Numbered from the stretch's first letter, positions 15,293 to 24,876 are shown. The stretch: 64,000 bases of DNA from an uncultured Centipeda sp. (GCA_905372865.1 CAJPQT010000013.1:14211-78210); one strand, 5' to 3'. Numbers and translations are program-made. The notes: a model not told the origin generated them from the letters alone.

Positions 15293-17211
15293 GCTGGATG
15301 GAGCAGCTGGTAGAGACGTATGATGAGAATGAACGCTTTGCCGGCAGGAATGGAATCGATGGGATGAAAGCCCTCCTTCCACCTGTTGGACATATTGTTC
15401 AGAATGCACAGATAGAGATGACGCTGAGTGCAAATGGGGAACTTATCCGTGCGGAGGCGATTGCGAAGGAACAGCAGCCGACACTCATTCCATGTACGCC
15501 AGACTCGGCGTCGCGTACATCAAGCCCGTCACCACACCCCCTGCATGATAATCTCTCCTACATTTCACGGGATTATTACGAGTTTGCAAAAAAACCGCCG
15601 AAGGGGGAGACCATCCCATACCTGCTCTACAAAGAACAGCTTGAGGCATGGGCAGCATTGGGCAATTTGAAAGTACAGGCCGTCTATCGCTACATCAGCA
15701 GTCATGATGTGATTCATGACCTGATTGCGAAAAAGGTGCTTTTTCAAGATGCTGCAGGCAAACTACTCGAAAAGTGGACAGACAAGGATGCGACGAGACC
15801 GCTCATCTTCAGTGTGGTTGCGGGGGACCTACTGAAAGCCATGGTACGTTTTCGCGTTGTTGTGGATGGCGATGACTGTCCGGAACTGTGGAATGATACA
15901 CATCTGCAAAAAGATTATCAGACGTTCTTTCAGCAAGAGTTTTTGCAGGAAGAGACACAAATTTGCTACGCTACGGGGGAAAAAATGCCGCCAACAGATA
16001 AGCATGGAAAGGGCATCCGATTCCCGGGAGACGGCGCGAAGATTATTTCATCGAATGATATGAGCGGATTTACTTTCCGTGGGCGCTTTGTCAACGGGGA
16101 TGAGTGTACCTCCATTGGCTATGAAACCTCTCAGAAAGCGATGAATGCCCTTATGTGGCTCGCACGCAATCAGGGATATACACATGATGGACGCGTATTT
16201 CTTTCATGGGGACGGTGCGGGCAAACTCCACCGCCTGTATTCGACGATACGGCACGCCTGACACGCAGACGGCGACCCACAGGGACGGAACGCCCCTCGT
16301 CGTTGAAAGGTTGGGCAGAGTCCCTGACAAAGACTCTTGCAGGCTATCAACATGAATTCAAGCAGGCAGAGATGAGTCAGGTTAACGTCATGATTCTTGA
16401 TGCCGCGACGAAGGGACGGCTTTCCATTTGCTATTATAGCGAGATGGCGGGTGAGGACTTCATTGAGCGGATCGAACGGTGGCACAGCCTTGGACGTTGG
16501 CGTCAACATGGCTACGATAGCACGATGAATGTGTCGTTCACCTATTTCGGTGTACCGACTCCGAAGCGGCTTGTCGAAGCTTGTCACGGCGTAAGTGTCG
16601 GCGACAGTCAGATGAAGCTCGAACTCGAGCGGATCTTTTATGCAATCCTGCAAGGAAATCCGCTGCCAGTAGATATGGAGCGCATGTTGATCGGCCGTGC
16701 CGTAAAGCGTGCCGTTTGTGATGATTACTATGGATGGCGCAGACAGATTTTAGAGCCGGCGTGCTCCGTGGTTGCGCGCCGCCTCAACCATAAAAAGGAG
16801 GAATACACAGTGGCACTTGATGAAACGAAGGCGGATCGCTCGTATCTGTTCGGTAGGCTAATCGCAGTGGCGGATCAGATGGAGAGAGCAACCTTCAGTC
16901 GGGATGAGATGGGCAGCCGCACAACAAACGCTATGCGTTATATGGAGATTTTCTTCGCCCGCCCTGCCTCCACATGGATGACTCTCCAGAAAAAGCTGCT
17001 GCCCTATCAGCAGAAGAGGGAAATGTATGGAGGAAAGGAACGTAAGCTCATCAGCAAAATTGGCAGTATGTTCCATGATGATGATTTTCTCTCAGATCGT
17101 CCGTTGGACGGGAAATTTCTGCTTGGCTATTATTGCCAGCAGTACGCGATGGAACTGGAACGGGAAGAAAATCGTAAGAAGAAAGAAGCACTGCAAGAGG
17201 AGGAAGCATGA
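15289..17211 (+). CDS. cas8c: Cas8c (Csd1) large Cascade subunit
   Basis: 640 residues, within the family range. It starts MSWMEQLVETYDENERFAGR and contains CYATGEKMPPTDKHGKGIRFPGDGAKIISSNDMSGFTFRGRF, a conserved Csd1 stretch. Cas8c recognises the PAM (TTC in known I-C systems) and anchors the 5' handle. The last 134 codons also form an independent reading unit with its own ribosome-binding site (see 16810-17211). It overlaps the genes on both sides, showing translational coupling. Confidence 0.94.
   Translation: MSWMEQLVETYDENERFAGRNGIDGMKALLPPVGHIVQNAQIEMTLSANGELIRAEAIAKEQQPTLIPCTPDSASRTSSPSPHPLHDNLSYISRDYYEFAKKPPKGETIPYLLYKEQLEAWAALGNLKVQAVYRYISSHDVIHDLIAKKVLFQDAAGKLLEKWTDKDATRPLIFSVVAGDLLKAMVRFRVVVDGDDCPELWNDTHLQKDYQTFFQQEFLQEETQICYATGEKMPPTDKHGKGIRFPGDGAKIISSNDMSGFTFRGRFVNGDECTSIGYETSQKAMNALMWLARNQGYTHDGRVFLSWGRCGQTPPPVFDDTARLTRRRRPTGTERPSSLKGWAESLTKTLAGYQHEFKQAEMSQVNVMILDAATKGRLSICYYSEMAGEDFIERIERWHSLGRWRQHGYDSTMNVSFTYFGVPTPKRLVEACHGVSVGDSQMKLELERIFYAILQGNPLPVDMERMLIGRAVKRAVCDDYYGWRRQILEPACSVVARRLNHKKEEYTVALDETKADRSYLFGRLIAVADQMERATFSRDEMGSRTTNAMRYMEIFFARPASTWMTLQKKLLPYQQKREMYGGKERKLISKIGSMFHDDDFLSDRPLDGKFLLGYYCQQYAMELEREENRKKKEALQEEEA
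16810..17211 (+). CDS. cas11c: Cas11c small subunit, internal in-frame start within cas8c
   Basis: AAGGAGG at 16795-16801 is followed after 8 bases by GTG 16810 in the cas8c frame. Translation from there gives about 133 residues, mostly helical, starting ALDETKADRSYLF after the initiator and ending with a charged tail. Type I-C systems are known to make Cas11 by internal initiation at the 3' end of cas8c, and length and position agree. The site is a far better Shine-Dalgarno match than chance inside coding sequence would give. Seen: the site and frame; inferred: that it is used. Confidence 0.75.
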   Translation: MALDETKADRSYLFGRLIAVADQMERATFSRDEMGSRTTNAMRYMEIFFARPASTWMTLQKKLLPYQQKREMYGGKERKLISKIGSMFHDDDFLSDRPLDGKFLLGYYCQQYAMELEREENRKKKEALQEEEA

Positions 17212-18116
17212 TGGCTGTACTAACGAAGAAAATTGATTTTATCGGATTCATCACGGTGGAGCGTTCCAACCCGAACGGCGACCCCCTAAACGGCAATCAG
17301 CCGCGCACGGATTACGGCAGCTATGGAGAAATCTCCGACGTCTGTCTCAAGCGCAAGCTTCGCAATCGCTTACAGGATATAGGCGAAAAAATTCTCGTTC
17401 AGTCCAATGAGCGCGCAGATGACGGATGTGACAGTATTCGATCGCGTGTCGAGGCAAACCCTGCGATGGATAAGCCGCTCAAAATGAAGGACAAGGAGCA
17501 GGGACGCACACGTATATTTGCAGAAGAGGCGTGTAAAGCATGGATAGATGTCCGTTCGTTCGGACAGGTGTTTGCGCTCAAAGAAGCAAAGAAGCAAGGC
17601 GTTGATGCTGTCTCTGTTGGCGTGCGGGGTCCCGTGACCCTCCATACGGCAGTCAGCCTCGATCCTGTCACCATCACGGGTATACAGATCACGAAGAGTG
17701 TCAACAATGAGCCGGGCGATAAGAAAGGCTCGGATACGATGGGCATGAAGTATCGCGTAGACTTTGGCGTGTATAAATTCCAAGGCAGTATTAACGTCCA
17801 GCTGGCGGAAAAGACGGGGTTCAGCGAGGGGGATGCCGAAAAGATCAAGGAGGCTCTCTGTACAATTTTCGAGAATGATGCATCGTCCGCTCGCCCTGAG
17901 GGAAGCATGGAGATGAGCCGTTTCTATTGGATTGAGCATGCCAATAAGAACGGCTGTGCACCGAGTGCGAAGATCCACCGCAGCGTTTCGGCACAGAAAA
18001 AGGATGGGGTAGAGACACCATCTCATTTGGATGACTACATCATCGACGACAGTGCTCTTTATGCTATCAACGGCATTCACATTGAGAAATACGTCGAGGG
18101 AAATTTGGTCGATTGA
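17208..18116 (+). CDS. cas7c: Cas7c (Csd2) Cascade backbone subunit
   Basis: 302 residues. ATG 17208 overlaps the cas8c stop, and a second ATG follows at once. It begins with a RAMP-like strand and the family motif TVERSNPNGDPLNGNQPRTD and contains VSVGVRGPVTLHTAVSLDPV (Cas7 core). Six to seven copies coat the spacer part of the crRNA. The gene is intact. Confidence 0.95.
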   Translation: MMAVLTKKIDFIGFITVERSNPNGDPLNGNQPRTDYGSYGEISDVCLKRKLRNRLQDIGEKILVQSNERADDGCDSIRSRVEANPAMDKPLKMKDKEQGRTRIFAEEACKAWIDVRSFGQVFALKEAKKQGVDAVSVGVRGPVTLHTAVSLDPVTITGIQITKSVNNEPGDKKGSDTMGMKYRVDFGVYKFQGSINVQLAEKTGFSEGDAEKIKEALCTIFENDASSARPEGSMEMSRFYWIEHANKNGCAPSAKIHRSVSAQKKDGVETPSHLDDYIIDDSALYAINGIHIEKYVEGNLVD

Positions 18117-18117
18117 T

Positions 18118-18777
18118 ATGGGGTATGCTGAGGAAGAGTATCTCATGCTCTCGGAGATTCAGCATTATGCCTTCTGCCCTCGTCAATGGGGGCTGATTCA
18201 TCTCGAGCAGCATTGGCAGGAAAATGTTCTGACCGTCGAGGGGAATGCCCTGCACGAAAGGGCGCACGATGAGAACATCAAGGAAAAGCGCGGCAATAAG
18301 ATCATTGTGCGTGGAATGCGCGTAGCATCCCCTCGGATTGGGATTTCCGGAGCGTGCGATGTTGTCGAATTCCACGCGGATCCTACGGGAGTATGTATTC
18401 CCTCCTATCAGGGCAGTTATCGCGTCGTCCCAATAGAGTATAAGCGAGGAAGGCCCAAGGAGGGGGCAGAGGATGTACTCCAACTGACTCTGCAGGCACT
18501 CTGTCTTGAGGATATGCTCGTGACAGATATTCCCTTCGGATATTTGTATTATGGGGAGATTCGCCGTCGGGTTAAGGTCACATTTTCGGACGAACTGAAA
18601 GCGCGGATCCCGGTTCTGGTGCAGGAAATGCGGCAGTATATCCGAAGTGGACATACCCCGCGCGTGAAGCGCCGAAAAGGCTGCAAGAACTGCTCTCTCA
18701 ACAATATCTGTATGCCGAAATTGAATCGGCTCGAATCTGCCAAACATTATCTTGAGAGGAGGCTGGCAGAGGGATGA
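18118..18777 (+). CDS. cas4: Cas4 exonuclease (spacer acquisition)
   Basis: 219 residues from ATG 18118, one base after the cas7 stop; the frame is open further upstream, but MGYAEEEYLMLSEIQHYAFCPRQW is the normal I-C start. It has the RecB-like nuclease motif VVPIEYKRGRPK, and four cysteines for an Fe-S cluster: C in FCPRQ near residue 20 and three in RKGCKNCSLNNICMPK near the C-terminus. Cas4 trims and orients prespacers by PAM together with Cas1-Cas2. Confidence 0.95.
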   Translation: MGYAEEEYLMLSEIQHYAFCPRQWGLIHLEQHWQENVLTVEGNALHERAHDENIKEKRGNKIIVRGMRVASPRIGISGACDVVEFHADPTGVCIPSYQGSYRVVPIEYKRGRPKEGAEDVLQLTLQALCLEDMLVTDIPFGYLYYGEIRRRVKVTFSDELKARIPVLVQEMRQYIRSGHTPRVKRRKGCKNCSLNNICMPKLNRLESAKHYLERRLAEG

Positions 18778-19802
18778 AGCCTCTTTTGAACACACTTTTT
18801 GTCAATCAGGATAAGGCGTACTTGGCGTTGGACGGCGGCAATGTCGTGGTCGTTCGGGAGGAGAAGGAACTAGCTCGTTTTCCGCTTCATAACTTTGAGC
18901 AGATCACAACCTTTGGCTACACGGGAGCGAGCCCTGCGCTCATGCGGAAATGCGCAGAGGAAAATATTGCATTGACGTTCATGAGCCCGGAGGGGAGATT
19001 TCAGGCGCGCGTTATCGGCAAGATGAACGGCAACGTCCTCTTGCGCAGGGAGCAGTATCGTCGTGCAGATGATGAGACTGCCGGTCTTGCACTTGCGAAG
19101 AACTTCATCCTTGGCAAGATCTATAATGCGCGCTGGATGATCGAGCGGACGCGCAGAGACTATGCCATGCGAATTGATGAGGAGAAATTTCAGAGTGTCA
19201 GTGACTTTCTCCAGACATCCTGTCATGAGGCAACGTGTGCATCTGATCTGGAGGAACTCCGCGGCGTCGAGGGTAAGGCTGCCGTCAGCTATTTCTCTGT
19301 GTTTGATGATATGATACTCAAACAAAAAGGAGAGTTCTTTTTCACTGAGCGTAACCGCAGACCGCCGCTCGACAATATGAACTGTCTCTTATCTTTCCTC
19401 TATGCCCTCCTCATGAATGATGTAGGAGCGGCACTTGAAGGGGTGGGATTGGACTCCTATGTCGGCTTTCTGCATCGTGATCGCCCGGGCAGACAGTCAC
19501 TCGCACTTGATCTCATGGAGGAACTGCGCCCAATGGCGGATCGTACGGCATTTTCCATGGTCAATACCAAGAAGATCAGCGGCAAGGATTTTCGCCTAGA
19601 AGAGGGCGGCGCCGTATATCTGACCGATGATGGGCGTAAAAAGATTCTGGAGGCATGGCATGCACACAAAGAGGGGATGATGACACATCCTTTTTTGGAG
19701 GAAAAAATCAAATGGGGGCTTGTTCCTCATGTGCAGGCAATGCTGCTTGCACGCCATCTGCGTGGGGATCTTGATGCCTACCCGCCATTTTTGTGGAAGT
19801 AG
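18774..19802 (+). CDS. cas1: Cas1 integrase
   Basis: 342 residues, overlapping cas4 by ATGA. The metal ligands are visible: Glu in LRGVEGKAAVSYF (about residue 166), His in FLHRDRPGR (about 233) and Asp in LALDLMEELRP (about 245). With Cas2 it inserts new spacers at the leader end. The sequence is complete. Confidence 0.97.
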   Translation: MKPLLNTLFVNQDKAYLALDGGNVVVVREEKELARFPLHNFEQITTFGYTGASPALMRKCAEENIALTFMSPEGRFQARVIGKMNGNVLLRREQYRRADDETAGLALAKNFILGKIYNARWMIERTRRDYAMRIDEEKFQSVSDFLQTSCHEATCASDLEELRGVEGKAAVSYFSVFDDMILKQKGEFFFTERNRRPPLDNMNCLLSFLYALLMNDVGAALEGVGLDSYVGFLHRDRPGRQSLALDLMEELRPMADRTAFSMVNTKKISGKDFRLEEGGAVYLTDDGRKKILEAWHAHKEGMMTHPFLEEKIKWGLVPHVQAMLLARHLRGDLDAYPPFLWK

Positions 19803-19811
19803 GTACTTGCT

Positions 19812-20102
19812 ATGTATGTTTTGATCACCTATGATATCAGTACAGTTGACGCTGATGGGCGCAGGAGGCTGCGCCAGGTCGCACGAAAATGCAGAGCCTA
19901 TGGTCAGCGCGTGCAGAACTCTGTCTTTGAGTGTAAGGTGGATCCAACCCAATGCAAGCAATTGGAACTTGCGCTGCTGGATATCATTGACTTGCAGGAG
20001 GACAGCCTGCGATTTTACTACCTCGGAAAGGACAAAGGACCGAAAGTAACGCATTATGGTGTTAAAGAGTCCTATGACTTGGAGGCGGCCATCATCATCT
20101 GA
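19812..20102 (+). CDS. cas2: Cas2 subunit of the spacer integrase
   Basis: 96 residues with the ferredoxin-like Cas2 fold: MYVLITYDIST (conserved Asp 8), then RVQNSVFECKVD and the C-terminal strand. It bridges two Cas1 dimers. It is the last cas gene; the leader and array follow directly on the same strand. Confidence 0.97.
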   Translation: MYVLITYDISTVDADGRRRLRQVARKCRAYGQRVQNSVFECKVDPTQCKQLELALLDIIDLQEDSLRFYYLGKDKGPKVTHYGVKESYDLEAAIII

Positions 20103-20274
20103 GCATTCATTACTGAGTGCGAAGGTGAAGTGAACAGAAAATAGAATGTAAAAATATAGGGCGAGAATCATGCCGCAGGAGGGGCATGGGTCTTAGGTGC
20201 CGAGAAAATCGTATTTGTGGAGGGGAATACCCATAAATACGTGGCAGAGGAGGGAAGTCGTGACCTCTTTTGCC
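20103..20274 (+). promoter_or_regulatory. CRISPR leader
   Basis: 172 bases between the cas2 stop and the first repeat, without a gene and richer in A and T than the array. It should hold the array promoter and the Cas1-Cas2 docking site. The array side is identified by its perfect repeats here and degenerate repeats at the far end. Confidence 0.75.
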
Positions 20275-23200
20275 GTCGCGCCCCACACGGGGCGCGTGGA
20301 TTGAAACACGCGGAATTACATTTTCGCCCTTTTCCGTTTTTGTCGCGCCCCACACGGGGCGCGTGGATTGAAACAGGGGATTGACAGGCAAGCTATTTTT
20401 TGCTAAAGTCGCGCCCCACACGGGGCGCGTGGATTGAAACATGCCGTACAGTCTGCGTTTGCAAATCATCGAAGGTCGCGCCCCACACGGGGCGCGTGGA
20501 TTGAAACCAAGTGGAGCGAAGATCAGATCAGCACGGCGGAGTCGCGCCCCACACGGGGCGCGTGGATTGAAACACGCAAAAGCCCCTTCATCATTTTTCT
20601 TGCACACGTCGCGCCCCACACGGGGCGCGTGGATTGAAACATTGTTCATTAGGCAATAACCCCGAATTTGTAAAGTCGCGCCCCACACGGGGCGCGTGGA
20701 TTGAAACGTCCATGCACTCAAACGCTATGGGTACCGTGTCGGTCGCGCCCCACACGGGGCGCGTGGATTGAAACATGACCTTTTAGATGAATCATGGGGC
20801 AGAGCGGTGTCGCGCCCCACACGGGGCGCGTGGATTGAAACACAAGGATGATCGACAGGTGCGCCGACGTGGAGAGTCGCGCCCCACACGGGGCGCGTGG
20901 ATTGAAACCCGATTCATGGATGGAATACACAAAAGCCCTTGCGTCGCGCCCCACACGGGGCGCGTGGATTGAAACTCAATATGAAGGAGAATGACAAAAT
21001 GAAAGCTAAAGTCGCGCCCCACACGGGGCGCGTGGATTGAAACTCCGTTGAGGCGAAGAATCAGAGCAATGGGAATGTCGCGCCCCACACGGGGCGCGTG
21101 GATTGAAACTAGTGAGAGAGTGTCAATAGTTGTGCCTGTTATAGTCGCGCCCCACACGGGGCGCGTGGATTGAAACGGACACTGCGACAACCGCATAATG
21201 CGCGGTCATGGTCGCGCCCCACACGGGGCGCGTGGATTGAAACATTTCAGTATGGGAGACAGAACGATTCTATGAAGTCGCGCCCCACACGGGGCGCGTG
21301 GATTGAAACGCCTTGCACGCACGGAGGACGAGCGCAACAAGGGTCGCGCCCCACACGGGGCGCGTGGATTGAAACCGCGCGTCATATCGTTGATCGGATT
21401 TTTGGCAATGTCGCGCCCCACACGGGGCGCGTGGATTGAAACGATTTCTGACAGGTGGTCTACAAGCGCGTTAATGTGTCGCGCCCCACACGGGGCGCGT
21501 GGATTGAAACCCTTCTTTTATTTGTCGCTATCGCTACAGTCGGAAGTCGCGCCCCACACGGGGCGCGTGGATTGAAACCAGCCGAAAATCCCCGCCGCGA
21601 ACGCGAACGGATGTCGCGCCCCACACGGGGCGCGTGGATTGAAACGAGAACGTGGCAGATTTGCGGGCAATTTTGCCGGGTCGCGCCCCACACGGGGCGC
21701 GTGGATTGAAACATTCTGACCTATTGGCAGACGGTTGATCGTCCGCGTCGCGCCCCACACGGGGCGCGTGGATTGAAACGCCGCCGAATCTCCTCGCCGA
21801 CAAACAGATCTAGTCGCGCCCCACACGGGGCGCGTGGATTGAAACTGTACCGCCCGTGAGAGGATGACGGCACGCATCCGTCGCGCCCCACACGGGGCGC
21901 GTGGATTGAAACATCCGCATCCTCGTCGCTGTCAAAACGCGCATCGGGTCGCGCCCCACACGGGGCGCGTGGATTGAAACGCCGTCTGCACCGTCCGAAG
22001 TGTCTTAATAAAAAAGTCGCGCCCCACACGGGGCGCGTGGATTGAAACCGCGACGCCGAATTGAGGTTGAAGTCATGCTGTCGTCGCGCCCCACACGGGG
22101 CGCGTGGATTGAAACACGCTCACTTTGTCTGTCAAAGGGCGGATGCGTGTCGCGCCCCACACGGGGCGCGTGGATTGAAACTTTTGGTCGAAGTCCGACC
22201 AGCGCAGCGCGACGAGTCGCGCCCCACACGGGGCGCGTGGATTGAAACTTGCCGCCATCATGTGTTGCCGCACCTGCGCAGTCGCGCCCCACACGGGGCG
22301 CGTGGATTGAAACCATGTATGAAGCCCTTGACGATGGGGAAAAAGCGTCGCGCCCCACACGGGGCGCGTGGATTGAAACTGTCATCGCCGCATTGCGTAA
22401 CGCAACGTCGGCAGTCGCGCCCCACACGGGGCGCGTGGATTGAAACTCACAGAGCGGCTTCTTCCGAGCAAAGATGCTCGGTCGCGCCCCACACGGGGCG
22501 CGTGGATTGAAACGCAGGAGCAATGACCCGCGCGAACCGTCGCACCTGTCGCGCCCCACACGGGGCGCGTGGATTGAAACATCTACTGTCATTATAAGCC
22601 CTCCAATCTGGGCGGTCGCGCCCCACACGGGGCGCGTGGATTGAAACTTTTTCCGCTTGCGCTGCAATTTGATACCTCACGTCGCGCCCCACACGGGGCG
22701 CGTGGATTGAAACTTCCTTGACGAAGATAAGAAGGGAGAATATACAGGTCGCGCCCCACACGGGGCGCGTGGATTGAAACTATGTGTGTCATGCTCTATA
22801 TATCCCGCCATGTGTCGCGCCCCACACGGGGCGCGTGGATTGAAACGGAATCGCAAAACATGAGATTGATGTGTCGGATGTCGCGCCCCACACGGGGCGC
22901 GTGGATTGAAACGTCTCGCTCGGCGTGAATCCGTCCGTCGTACGGGTCGCGCCCCACACGGGGCGCGTGGATTGAAACATGTTACAAAACCATCTGTACC
23001 GCCAGCGCAAGGTCGCGCCCCACACGGGGCGCGTGGATTGAAACTAACTCTATGTCCCCATCGCCGCTATTAAATGCTGTCGCGCCCCACACGGGGCGCG
23101 TGGATTGAAACAAGGCTTAGGGCACGGTTGAACAGACCCGTCCAAGTCGCGCCCCGCATGGGGCGCGTGGATTGAAACCTCCACGGCGGTAGGAGGTGTG

Positions 23201-23846
23201 ATGGCTCTGGCGTCGCGCCCCGCATGGGGCGCGTGGATTGAAACTGAGGAGGGCTAACCTTGCTTGAGAACGACGCAGCGTCGCGCCCCGCATGGGGCGC
23301 GTGGATTGAAACAATGGTCTCTCGGTACCCTACAACGTTATCGGCGGTCGCGCCCCGCATGGGGCGCGTGGATTGAAACTAGGGAATTGGTCTTGTAAGG
23401 TGGATTGTGCATTGTCGCGCCCCGCATGGGGCGCGTGGATTGAAACGTCGCCGTCCGCTGCGTCGTAGTCGTCGAGGATGGTCGCGCCCCGCATGGGGCG
23501 CGTGGATTGAAACCACAGACCATGAAGATCGCCGACATAAAACCTGGTCGCGCCCCGCATGGGGCGCGTGGATTGAAACTATTTCGCATATGGATGTGGG
23601 CAACGATCTGGTGTCGCGCCCCGCATGGGGCGCGTGGATTGAAACTGTATGTCATCGCCTTGTGGGCTGATTGCTGTCGAGTCGCGCCCCACACGGGGCG
23701 CGTGGATTGAAACATGTGGTAACCCCCGGGAATCTCAAAAGCAAGGCGTCGCGCCCTACACGGGGCGCGTGGATTGAAACGTCATCGACAACGGCATCTA
23801 TACACATGAGAAGGTCGCGCCCCACACGGGGCGCGTGGATTGAAAT
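20275..23846 (+). CRISPR. Type I-C CRISPR array, 54 repeats and 53 spacers
   Basis: The repeat is 33 bases: GTCGCGCCCC, loop ACAC, GGGGCGCG, then TGGATTGAAAC. Positions 3-10 and 15-22 form an 8-bp hairpin with a four-base loop, and the 3' tail is the usual I-C crRNA handle. Spacers are 32-35 bases and no two looked alike. Repeats 1-43 (first at 20275, last at 23079) and 52 are the main type. Repeats 44-51 (23146-23645) have loop GCAT. Repeat 53 (23748) has C10 changed to T. Repeat 54 (23814) ends in T instead of C. Degeneration at the far end and cas2 at the near end set the direction. Two spacers show a Shine-Dalgarno-ATG arrangement, as if cut from phage gene starts. Confidence 0.98.
23146..23645 (+). 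repeat. Block of eight CRISPR repeats with variant hairpin loop
   Basis: Repeats at 23146, 23212, 23280, 23347, 23414, 23481, 23547 and 23613 share two substitutions (A11 to G, C14 to T), both in the loop, so the stem is kept. The older repeat 52 (23681) and the younger repeat 43 (23079) both have the main loop. Confidence 0.95.
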
Positions 23847-23923
23847 ACCTACTTCTTTATACAAAAAAGGGAGCATGTGACTAATAAACTTACATAAAAA
23901 TTTCTTGAAACCATGCTGCTCTC

Positions 23924-23952
23924 TTGCACACATCCTTCAAACATGATATACT
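23924..23952 (+). promoter_or_regulatory. Promoter of rpsF-ssb-rpsR
   Basis: TTGCAC at 23924-23929, 17 bases, TATACT at 23947-23952. It gives an untranslated leader of about 95 bases. The stretch 23847-23923 after the array holds nothing recognisable. Confidence 0.75.
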
Positions 23953-23959
23953 GTCCCTT

Positions 23960-24027
23960 GTCGCGTGAGCGTGTGCTTTTTTCGTGCGCGCTCACATAGG
24001 AGTAACTCTGCCGCTGCACAAAGCGGC
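23960..24027 (+). promoter_or_regulatory. Possible S6:S18 ribosomal-protein leader RNA
   Basis: The rpsF leader contains two hairpins: GTGAGCG pairing with CGCTCAC in 23960-23996, and GCCGCT (24010-24015) pairing with AGCGGC (24022-24027) followed by GGCC, just ahead of the ribosome-binding site. Bacterial rpsF-rpsR operons often carry a leader bound by the S6-S18 complex with CCG-rich stems. The match is by position and stem type only. Confidence 0.4.
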
Positions 24028-24055
24028 GGCCATAGACCGAAGAGGAGGTGATTTC

Positions 24056-24349
24056 GTGAGATTGTACGAAGTCATATTTATTGTGAAGCCGATGGAGGAG
24101 GAAGCGACAAACGCCGTCATCGAGAAGTTCACGAAGCTCATTCAGGCAAATGGCGGCAAGATCGAGAAAGAGGACCGCTGGGGCAAGAAGCGCCTCGCCT
24201 ATGAGATCAAGGACAACAGTGAAGGATATTATGTTCTGCTGTACGTCAATGCAGAGCCCGCCTGCGTCGCTGAGTGCGACCGCGTGATGAAGATCACGGA
24301 CGAGCTTTTGAAGCACATGATCGTCCGTGCGGACGGTGTCGAGGAGTAA
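24056..24349 (+). CDS. rpsF: 30S ribosomal protein S6
   Basis: 97 residues from GTG 24056, with AGGAGG 8 bases upstream; a longer frame from 23984 would run into the leader hairpins and is unlikely. It starts RLYEVIFIVKP and contains EDRWGKKRLAYEIKDNSEGYYVLLY, the S6 signature. S6 pairs with S18 on the 30S platform; both genes are in this operon. Confidence 0.96.
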   Translation: MRLYEVIFIVKPMEEEATNAVIEKFTKLIQANGGKIEKEDRWGKKRLAYEIKDNSEGYYVLLYVNAEPACVAECDRVMKITDELLKHMIVRADGVEE

Positions 24350-24385
24350 TCGACTGACGGGAATCCATGCAGGAGAGAGAAACCG

Positions 24386-24832
24386 ATGAACAGAGTCATA
24401 TTGATCGGTCGCCTTGCGCGCGACCCGGAGATTCGCTACACACAGAGCGGCAAGGCGTTTTGCCGCTTCACGATCGCGGTGGATCGGCGTTTCTCGCGGG
24501 CAGCGCAGCAGGAAGGACAGCAGACGGCGGACTTTATTCCCGTCACCTGCTGGGAAAAACTTGCCGAGATCTGCGGAAACAATCTGACGAAGGGTCGCCG
24601 CGTCGGCGTTGAGGGGCGCATTCAGGTGCGCAGTTACGACGGCAATGACGGACAGCGCAAGTACGCAACGGATGTTGTGGCGGACAATGTCGAGTTTCTC
24701 GATTCCAAGAATGCCGGCGGCCCCTCGGGCGGCTATGATGCGCCGATGGGGCATAGTGCCGCGCCCACTGCGGGCGGCGATGCACCGGATATGATGGGTC
24801 CCGTGATTCCTGACGACGACATTCCATTCTGA
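24386..24832 (+). CDS. ssb: Single-stranded DNA-binding protein
   Basis: 148 residues. OB-fold at about 1-110 (MNRVILIGRLARDPEIRYT, then FIPVTCWEKLAEICGNNLTKGRRVGVEGRIQ), a Gly/Pro/Ala-rich linker, and the acidic tip PDDDIPF that docks partner proteins. It protects single-stranded DNA in replication and repair. Sits between rpsF and rpsR as in most Firmicutes. Confidence 0.97.
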   Translation: MNRVILIGRLARDPEIRYTQSGKAFCRFTIAVDRRFSRAAQQEGQQTADFIPVTCWEKLAEICGNNLTKGRRVGVEGRIQVRSYDGNDGQRKYATDVVADNVEFLDSKNAGGPSGGYDAPMGHSAAPTAGGDAPDMMGPVIPDDDIPF

Positions 24833-24876
24833 GCGCGTGATGCTCAGTACATCCCGTAATAAGGAGGGACAGCGAA

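Noticed and set aside
20110..23933. Many open frames on both strands inside the array, with repeated peptides such as RPTRGAWIET or FQSTRPVWGA
   Set aside because: They are translations of the CRISPR repeats, whose 66-67-base unit keeps frames open by chance; no ribosome-binding sites or family similarity.
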